Source: Trema orientale
Taxonomy: Eukaryota > Streptophyta > Magnoliopsida > Rosales > Cannabaceae
Assembly: GCA_002914845.1 (NCBI GenBank)
Contig: JXTC01000378.1
Coordinates: 70,924 to 134,923, forward strand
Length of the DNA stretch: 64,000 nt
Direction of reading: 5' to 3'
Shown piece by piece: positions 57,161-64,000 of the stretch. Under the pieces are notes generated by a model that was not told the origin of the DNA, made no database searches, and saw nothing but the letters and a program-made list of their open reading frames with translations. A program made the translations under genes and the position numbers. Position 1 is the stretch's first letter. Each line of letters opens with the position of its first letter.

Positions 57161-57780
57161 TTAGTTTGTAGAATACCCTACAAAAATACATTTGTATGCC
57201 TTAGGATCAAGTTTGGTACGTTTAGGGTCATGATTATGAACAAAGGCAATACTGCCAAATACTTTTAAAGGAATAGATGTTGGTAGCCTAGAGCTGGGAA
57301 AACACTCATTGAAAGCTTTCGTTGGTGTTTTAAATTTTAAAACTCTCGTAGGCATACGATTGATTAAGTAGGTAGCTATTAAAACTGCTTCTCCCCAAAG
57401 ATACTTGGGAACCCTGGTAGTAAAACTTAGAGCCCTAGCAACTTCAAGGAGATGTTTGTTTTTTCTTTCAGCTACCCCATTTTGCTGAGATGTATTATTA
57501 CAAGAACTTTGATGTACAATTCCTTTCTCAGCAAAAAAATTCCCTAGCACAATGTTAAAATATTCTTTCCCATCATCACTTTGAAAAATTTTTAATCTGA
57601 GTCCGAAATTGAGTGTGAATCATTGTATAAAAATTTTTAAATACATTTTCAGCATCATATTTGTCTTTTAGGAGAAAAATCCAAATGATCCTAGTATGAT
57701 CATCAATAAATGTGATGAACCCCAGAAAGGGTTGCCACTCTCGAAGGACCCCATACATCACTATGAATCATTGTGAATGG
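57161..57780 (-). pseudogene. Copia C integrase core, broken
   Basis: FITFIDDHTRIIWIFLLKDK with a catalytic Asp (57576-57761). After a frame break come NTSQQNGVAERKNKHLLEVA, with the catalytic Glu in GVAERKN, then PKYLWGEAVLIATYLINRMP and PLKVFGSIAFVHNHDP (57161-57550). The enzyme would insert element cDNA. A frameshift near 57555 disables it. Confidence 0.88.
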
Positions 57781-59058
57781 TTCTGATTTTTTGTATGGGT
57801 GAGAAGGAAACATAGCACGACGACGTTTAGCAAGTTCACAAAATTCACACCGAAAGGAGAAAGGATTTTTATTCATAAATAACTGTGGAAAGAGATGCAT
57901 TAAATATTGAAAATTTGCATATCGTAAATGATAATCCCATAACATAATCTCATTGTCACTAGAAACAGAAATAAAATTGAAACAAGTTTGCCAGTCTTGC
58001 CTTCCAAAGGTTGATCCATTATTCGAAAGATAGAGGCCATCTTCCTGTCTAGCACTGCCAATCATCTTCTCCAAGGTTAAATCCTGAATCTTACAAAAGG
58101 AAGACAAAAAATTAACTCTACAGTTATAATCTCGAGTTAATTTACTGACAGACAAAAGATTATATGATAAATGAGGAACGTGAAGAACATCTTTAAGAGT
58201 TAGAAAAGAGGAAATGGGAATTGTACCTTTTCCAGCAACAGTTGCAAATGAACCATCTGCTATTTTTACTTTTTTATTTCCTACACATGGTACGTATGAA
58301 GAAAAAAATTGCGAAGATCCAGTCATATGATATGTAGCCACTAAATCTAATATCCAGGAGCTATTACAATTGGTATGAGCAACGGCTACAGTGAAGAAGT
58401 TACCTGACTGTGCTATAGCACACGATGGACCACTATTTCCTATGGTTTGGGATTGAAGCATTTTGTATAGGTGCTCTATCTGTTCCTTAGTGAAAGAGAG
58501 TTGATCTGAGGATGACTGCTGCTCTGAACTTGTGTTGCTAACTTGGAATGCGCGAGAATCTCCTATTGGCCGTGTATCACTACTTGGCTTTTTCTTCCAG
58601 TTTGTTGGTTTTCCATGAAGTTTCCAACAAGTCTCTTGTGTATGCCAAGGTTTTCGGTAATGATCACACCAGGGCCTTTGTTTACCTCCACGCCTATCAC
58701 TTTCCTGATCAAAGCCATGAGCAACAAGAGCAGGCCTATCCATGTCTGCTTTTGGTTCTTCTAATTTTTTTAACGTCACTTGACTTTGGGCTTCTTCTCT
58801 ACGCACCTCAGAGAAGACATCCCTACTAGATGGTAAGGGTTTTCGCCCTAATATTCTTCCTTGGACCTCATCAAGGTCTTTATTCAGACTAGCCAAAAAA
58901 ATGAACACCCTACTTTTCTCCACTTTCTTCTTGTACCAAATGCTGTCATTTATGCTCTCCCATTCTTCCTCTTCAAACATGTCCAACTCCTGCCAAAGCA
59001 TCATCATTTCGTTATAATAGGTGGTGACATCTCGATCACCTTGTTGTATCTGCCACAT
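57703..59058 (-). pseudogene. Copia C gag C-terminus, protease and integrase zinc finger
   Basis: The longest open stretch in the window, 451 codons. In order it has gag (MWQIQQGDRDVTTYYNEMMM, RVFIFLASLNKDLDEVQGRI), a zinc-knuckle-like WCDHYRKPWHTQETCWKLHG in which one Cys is Tyr, the protease region SSWILDLVATYHMTGSS, where the family has LDSGATDHM (so the active site Asp-Ser-Gly is lost), then LKDVLHVPHLSYNLLSVSKL, and the integrase zinc finger start (HLRYANFQYL, FRCEFCELAKRRRA) leading to HSDVWGPS. The frame survives but protease and zinc-binding residues do not. Confidence 0.9.
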
Positions 59059-59079
59059 CTGGGTATTTAGTTCATATAA

Positions 59080-59447
59080 CTGGGAGTGATTTTCTAGATC
59101 TGAATAAGTTTATCGAATCGCTTCCCAAACATCACATGCTGTCGGCAGGAACAAAAAAGGTTTTCCCAAAGCTGGTTCCATGGAATTTATCAGCCAGGCA
59201 GTAACCATGGAGTTCTCCGATCGCTATTCAAATACCCTAGCTTTCCTTTTCCATCGATCACCAAACGCACCGATTGAGACCACTCAAGGTAATTTTTTCC
59301 ATTCAATTTATGAATAATAATCTGAAGAGAGTTATCGGAGGAAGAAACTGCCGGAATTGGTTGAGCAGTACCTTTTGATGCTGTCACTCCACTGGTAGCT
59401 TCTGTGGGGACTGTAGTCTCCCCAACTAGGGCAGTTTTGAAATTCAT
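59080..59447 (-). pseudogene. Copia C gag N-terminus
   Basis: ATG at 59447, 15 bp inside the primer site. It begins MNFKTALVGETTVPTEATSG and continues with SLQIIIHKLNGKNYLEWSQS, then VRLVIDGKGKLGYL, the plant RE1-type gag (DUF4219/UBN2-like) opening. The frame breaks at about 59190 and again near 59110. Confidence 0.85.
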
Positions 59448-59461
59448 GATCGAGCTCTAAA

Positions 59462-59473
59462 GCTCTGATACCA
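59462..59473 (-). other. Primer-binding site of copia C
   Basis: The plus strand reads GCTCTGATACCA, identical to the last 12 bases of plant initiator-Met tRNA. Its complement directly follows the 5' LTR in element orientation. Confidence 0.93.
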
Positions 59474-59747
59474 TGAAGTGTAAATTGGAAGAGGAAAAAC
59501 TCTCTAATTCATCTCATTATTTTCAATAAATATTACAAACTTAAATAACCAAAAGCAGAAAACTACTCTGCTGGAAATCAGCAGCTAAATCAGAAAAGTA
59601 AAACAAAAAAGATAGGGAATCAACTGAATGAAATTGATAACCTTTTATTTTAGGTGACAAAATAAAACTAATTCCTAAAAATCTGATTATAGTAGACTTC
59701 TAGAAATAGCCTATAACCAACGAGTTCACACCCAAATACGGACAACA
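59474..59747 (-). repeat. 5' LTR of copia C
   Basis: Direct repeat of 54752-55025, starting TGAAGTGTAAATTGG and ending CGGACAACA, followed by GTTTT. Confidence 0.94.
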
Positions 59748-60482
59748 GTTTTCAATGATGGATTTTTGGATTATGTTTCATTACCCGTGATTAATTTGGA
59801 CTAATATAAATATTTTGTGAAATGTTTTCAAAATAATTAACCATGTAGGTATTTTTCAAATAGTTTTTGAAAAATGATAATTAGAATCCTACTGAGCATT
59901 ATATGCTCACCCGATTTTTATCAGTCCTTTTAGGCATTTGGTCGCGCCTCGTCAGATTAATTTGTTATTTCAAGTGTTTCCTTGATTTTATAATTCTTAA
60001 CCATTATCTCTTTTGATATAGTATAACTGGTACTTAACTTCTTTCCTTGGTTTATATCACTAAGTTGATGTGTGGGGGAATTTTAGTAGCTTTGTGAACT
60101 TTATATGTATATAGCCATTTTAAGCTACTCAAAGACTCGATTTTAAAACTGATAATCTAGTCGGACTACTATTTGGTTTTTAATAAGTTGACTTTGGTTG
60201 CTAAAGTGTCTAGACTTTGTGAATTTGACTGATTATTTTGAATCACACAATCAGTGCTAATTATTTTTTCCAAGTAATAAAACTGCTGGACTTAATATAA
60301 TCTTTGTAAGCTAATATTAGATATAAAGTATATGATTTGAAGATTTAAATCTACTATTTTCGAAAAGAAATTAATACTCATTCTTTTCATCTAAATAATA
60401 AAAAACAAAAAATAACAAAAATAACAAAGATCTGATTTTTACTAAACAAATTCTATGTCATGGCCCTTGATTTTAGGTTGTG
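59748..60482. repeat. Right part of the LTR-like sequence split by copia C
   Basis: No gene. CTGAGCATTATATGCTCACC near 59892 is a motif that I associate with plant gypsy LTRs (near-palindromic GAGCAT..ATGCTC). The right boundary is unknown. Confidence 0.35.
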
Positions 60483-60487
60483 AGAAG

Positions 60488-61088
60488 TGTTAGGGAATGT
60501 CCTCCCCAATAAATACACAATAGTGGAAGCGATAAAATAATTGTCAAAAATAATGCTGAAATAAAATAAACAGGACACACAAAATTAGCGTGGTTCACCA
60601 AATTGGCTACGTCCATGGAGCTGCTGCAGATTTCACTCTTGGGAGAAAAAAGAACCTTTACAAGTGTTTACACTCAATACTCTCAACTCACACCCCAGAA
60701 CCCGAATACATCCAGAGAAAAACTGTATTTTTCTCACTCTTAAAGGATAAAATCTCATAATTTTACTCTCTCTTTCTTAACACTTGGTGCCTCTCACTTT
60801 CTGGGATGATTACAATAGTAAGAAAAGAGACCCTTTTATAGTGCATCATTGGCTCTTCTACTCGTTGGCCAACCAAGACATTAATTGTCTTTTTCCCATT
60901 TTTACTACATGCAAAGCACACGGATTGCATTTAGCTATACACGGGCTTTACACATTTGCACTATATGGATATCTCTACCATTAATTCAAGGATTTACACG
61001 TAAACTTTAAAAGAGAAATTATTCTCTTTACCTTGGCATTTAATGCCGCATTTAATGCCTCACAGCAATTAATGCTCCACCGCTAACA
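60488..61088 (-). repeat. 3' LTR of copia D
   Basis: It starts TGTTAGGGAATG and ends CCGCTAACA. The core matches both B LTRs (GGAGCTGCTGCAGAT, AACTGTATTTTTCTC). Confidence 0.88.
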
Positions 61089-61109
61089 ATCTCCCACTTG
61101 AAGACTTAT

Positions 61110-62410
61110 TTCAATTATGTCTTCACACTCGATCAATGCAGCAGTTCATCTCTCTCTTCTTCATGCTTGCATGCCAACTAAAGCTGAACACAACTTCAGG
61201 TTATCAATAGTCACTATCTTCGTTAACATATCCGCTGGGTTCTTGCTTCTCTCTAGCACTAAGACTCCATCTTCCAAAGCTGAGCGTATGAAGTGATATC
61301 CAACTTGTATATGCTTTGTCCGAGCATGATAAATAGGGTTTTTCGCCAGATGAATAGCACTTTGACTGTTATAATGCGAACTGTTGTTCCCATAATTTTG
61401 ACCCAGTTCCTCTAAAAAGCTCTGTAACCAGATCAACTCCTTGTTTACTTCTATTACAGCAACATACTCTGCTTCAGTAGTAGATAGAGCGATAATCTTT
61501 TGTAGCTTTGAGACCCAGCTGACTACCGTACCACCTAATATGAATACACATCCAACAGTACTCTTCCTGTCGTCTACATCACCAACCATATCAGCATCCA
61601 CATAGCTTTGTAATCCAAAAGTTGATTTTCTGAAGCATAAGGCTTTGTCTGTAGTTCCTCTCAAATACCTAAGAATCCACTTCACAGCTTCCCAGTGCTG
61701 TTTTCCTGGATTACTCATGTATCGGCTCACAACTGCCACTGCATGTGCTATATCTGATCTGGTGCACACCATGGCATACATAAGACTATCAATAGTAGAA
61801 GAATAAGGTACCTTAGCCATGTGAGCTTGCTCCTGTTCTATTGAGAGTGACTGCTCTTTGGTTAGTTTGAACTGACTAGCCAAAGGAATACTTACAGACT
61901 TTGCACTATCCATGTTGAATCTACTAAGCACCTTCTTTATATATTCCTCCTAAGATAGCTTCAAACTCTCATTCACCATGTCTCTAGAAATCCGCATCCC
62001 AAGGATTTACTTTGCAGCTCCCAAATCCTTCATAGAAAACTCTATTGACAATTCTTTCTTGAGCTTATCAATTTCCTCCATATTAGCCCCAGCAATCAAC
62101 ATATCATCTACCTACAGAAGTAGAATAATATAAGAATTGTCAAACCTCTTCACATAACAGCAGAGATCCACCTGGTACCGCAAGTAATCATTGTTACTCA
62201 TAAATGCATCGAACTTCTTGTACCACTGTCCTGGAGTATGTTTCAGGCCATACAGGCTCTTTTAAAGTTTGCATACCATTCTCTCCTTCCCTTGTACTTC
62301 AAAATCTTGTGACTGCTTCACGTAAATTTTTTCCTCCAGGTCACCATAAAGAAATGCCATCTTGACATCTAATTGCTCTAGATGTAAGTTTTCTTTAGTC
62401 ACCATCTCAT
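61110..62410 (-). pseudogene. Copia D reverse transcriptase and RNase H
   Basis: The open part at 61161-61931 (256 codons) is a nearly complete RNase H with its RT tail: VVSRYMSNPGKQHWEAVKWI, YLRGTTDKALCFRKS, catalytic residues in DADMVGDVDDRKS, STTEAEYVA and (N)SQSAIHLAKNP, then ARTKHIQVGYHFIRSAL and NPADMLTKIV. In RT the codon for the Tyr of the YVDD box is TAG (62112-62114), so the active site is cut. Further stops lie upstream. Confidence 0.87.
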
Positions 62411-62447
62411 CTTTCATGGCTAACTCCCACTTGGTTGACTCATCATT

Positions 62448-63555
62448 TTACACTGCTTCTTCATAAGTCTCTGGCTCACCTTTATCAGTCAACAGAATGT
62501 AATGCAGTGCTGGGGAATATCTCTGAGGTCGAATTATTTTGGAAGGTCTTCTGAGTTCATCCACTGGGATCTGTGGGTCTGTTGCTGGTACTATAGCTTC
62601 TTGATCTTTCTCGCCATCATTAATCTTCATTTCATCTGCTGGGATATCATTCAATAGTATTACCCCAGCCTTTTTTACTTCAGGATATACATTATCAACT
62701 CTGGTGCCCAATCTGTCCTTGTACATTATCTCCTCGTTGAATATGACATCCCCGCTTGACATCCCCGCTTCTAATGATCTTCCGATTTTGGTCATCCTAG
62801 AAACGATAACTAAACTCAGCATCACTATAGCCAATAAAGAAACATTTTTTAGACTTGCGATTAAGTTTACTTCTATTGGCAGAGTCTATATAAACATAAG
62901 ATAGACAACTAAACACTTTTAAGAAAGAAATGTTTACCTCTTTATCACTCCAGACCTCCTCTGGTATTCTGCAATCTAGTGGTACTGATGGCCCTCTATT
63001 GATAAGATATACAGCACTGTTAACTGCATCGATCTAAAATGTCTTTGGCAACCCTGCATGCAACCTCATGCTCCTTGCATGTTCATTTAGGGTTCTGTTC
63101 ATTCTTTCAGTAACACCATTCTGTTGAGGTTTCCCTGGAATGATTTTCTCGAACTTGATCCCATTAATGGCACAATATTTCTTGAAATCATCATCATCAT
63201 ATTCTCCCCTATTATCAAATCACAAGCATTTCACTTTTAGATTAGTTTTGTTCAGAGCGATGGCTTTCTACTTCTTGAAGGTATCGTAAATATCAGATTT
63301 ATTTTTTAGAAAATAAACCCATACCTTTCTGCTCGAATCCTCAATGAATGTCACATAGTATCTTGAGCCTCCAAGGGATGTCACAGGAGATGGCCCTTAC
63401 AGGTCTGTATGAACCAGCTCTAATTTTACTACTTTCGATTCTTTTCTGCCTTTCGAAAAGTTCACCCTTTTCTGCTTGCTAAATTTATAGCTTTCACACA
63501 GACTATGCTCAACTGACATAAGCTTTGGTAGCTTTTCTTTTGATAGCAGCACTTT
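62448..63555 (-). pseudogene. Copia D integrase and linker, broken
   Basis: The linker 62448-62834 contains PSKIIRPQRYSPALHYILLT (family RP.RRS.R...P..Y). Integrase core pieces follow to about 63550 in several frames: the PQQNG region near 63115 and the zinc-binding/CKSCI-like region near 63490, parallel to B. No open frame spans the core. Confidence 0.8.
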
Positions 63556-64000
63556 CATTCCCTCTCGTTCATGTGCCCAAGTCTATAATGCCATAGACTT
63601 GAATTAACTTCAGCATCGACGATTGCCAAAGTATCTCTGCAACAAGAAGTTATGTAGAGAGTTCCAGTTTTGTTTCCTCGAGTAATAACCATGGCTCCTT
63701 TGCTAACTTTCCAAGAGCCACCAGTAAAGGTCACATTGTGTTCTTCCTCGTCAAGTTGTCCCACTGATATAAGGTTCTGCATCAATCTAGGTACATGCCT
63801 TACTTTCTGAATTTTCCACACCGATCTGTTTGACATCTTCAGACAGATATCACCCAAACCAACAATATTTAAAGGTTCTCCATCGGCTAGAACCTTTCCG
63901 TAATTACCAGTGACATAATTCTCCAATACATCACGGTGTGCAATAGTATAAAACGAAGCTCCAGAGTCTAAAACTTAAAAGTCAATTGAATTATCTATAG
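63555..64000 (-). pseudogene. Copia D protease end and integrase zinc-finger start
   Basis: Open over 63555-63926: MENYVTGNYGKVLADGEPLN, IVGLGDICLKM, VRHVPRLMQNLISVGQLD and LWHYRLGHMNERE, the H..H start of the integrase zinc finger. It corresponds to 13070-13440 of element B. The protease active site lies at or beyond the window edge. Confidence 0.85.

Larger units (their letters stand above)
54752..59747 (-). mobile_element. Ty1/copia LTR retrotransposon C, complete structure
   Basis: Two 274-bp LTRs (54752-55025 and 59474-59747) start TGAAG and end CAACA. They are flanked by the 5-bp duplication GTTTT (54747-54751 and 59748-59752). The primer site GCTCTGATACCA (59462-59473) is a perfect complement-sense match to the 3' end of initiator-Met tRNA. 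The polypurine tract AATAGGGAG abuts the left LTR (minus strand). By eye the LTRs differ at about 21 sites. Gag, protease, integrase, RT and RNase H lie on the minus strand, most like the RE1 type. Frames are broken in several places, so it is non-autonomous. Confidence 0.95.
60488..64000 (-). mobile_element. Ty1/copia LTR retrotransposon D, cut by the window edge
   Basis: It has a 3' LTR at 60488-61088 and minus-strand RNase H, RT, integrase and protease pieces. It is the same family as B throughout, judging by near-parallel wording of LTR and coding parts. The candidate left target duplication is AGAAG (60483-60487). The 5' LTR, primer site and gag must lie beyond 64000. The polypurine tract abuts the LTR (plus strand ATCTCCCACTTGAAG). 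It is decayed. Confidence 0.9.

Noticed and set aside
58543..59070. Three plus-strand frames over copia C
   Set aside because: Antisense shadows of the long minus-strand gag-protease frame.

Overview
This window is nuclear DNA of a flowering plant, most likely a eudicot. It is strongly AT-rich. It carries plant-type Ty1/copia and Ty3/gypsy LTR retrotransposons, an L1-type LINE, CACTA, PIF/Harbinger and hAT-like DNA transposons, and two intron-containing genes of the plant secreted glycine-rich protein (GRP) family. The sequence alone does not identify the species. There are two assembly gaps (20664-20845 and 43067-43074).

Layout, left to right. 281-9100: a small repeat split by a complete, decayed minus-strand copia element (A, 397-8921, target duplication GATCT), which itself holds a gypsy-type LTR. 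9835-14923: a second complete minus-strand copia (B, duplication AGGGT). 15-18.9 kb: intergenic DNA with MITE-like repeats. 19.0-27.3 kb: the only convincing host genes, two GRP paralogues in the same orientation (19040-19679 and 26571-27268), with identical intron position and phase, equal first-exon length and similar promoters. The 6.9 kb between them holds a LINE scrap, a non-autonomous CACTA element and a solo gypsy-type LTR. 27.3-33.5 kb: intergenic DNA, plus-strand copia shreds, a hAT-type MITE and a CACTA transposase scrap. 33.8-36.1 kb: two nested gypsy-type LTRs. 36.1-41.9 kb: a degenerate minus-strand LINE. 42162-49123: a full-length PIF/Harbinger transposon with TTA target duplication and both of its genes, transposase and Myb/SANT-like protein, both damaged. 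It appears to split a possible host exon at 42061-42161. 49.3-50.4 kb: two MITEs. 51.7-54 kb: remains of a Tat/Athila-like gypsy element with a tRNA-Asp primer site. 54752-59747: a complete minus-strand copia (C, duplication GTTTT, perfect initiator-Met primer site). 60488 to the right edge: a copia (D) of the same family as B, cut by the window end.

How the genes work together: the GRP pair is probably a local duplication encoding small secreted, cell-wall-associated proteins. The other coding sequences are transposon genes, nearly all broken. I see no CRISPR array, operon, rRNA or tRNA gene and no clearly new biological system. The interest lies in the nested insertion history, the GRP pair with its shared promoter block, the decaying two-gene Harbinger element and its possible split host exon, and the palindrome-rich ends of the CACTA element.
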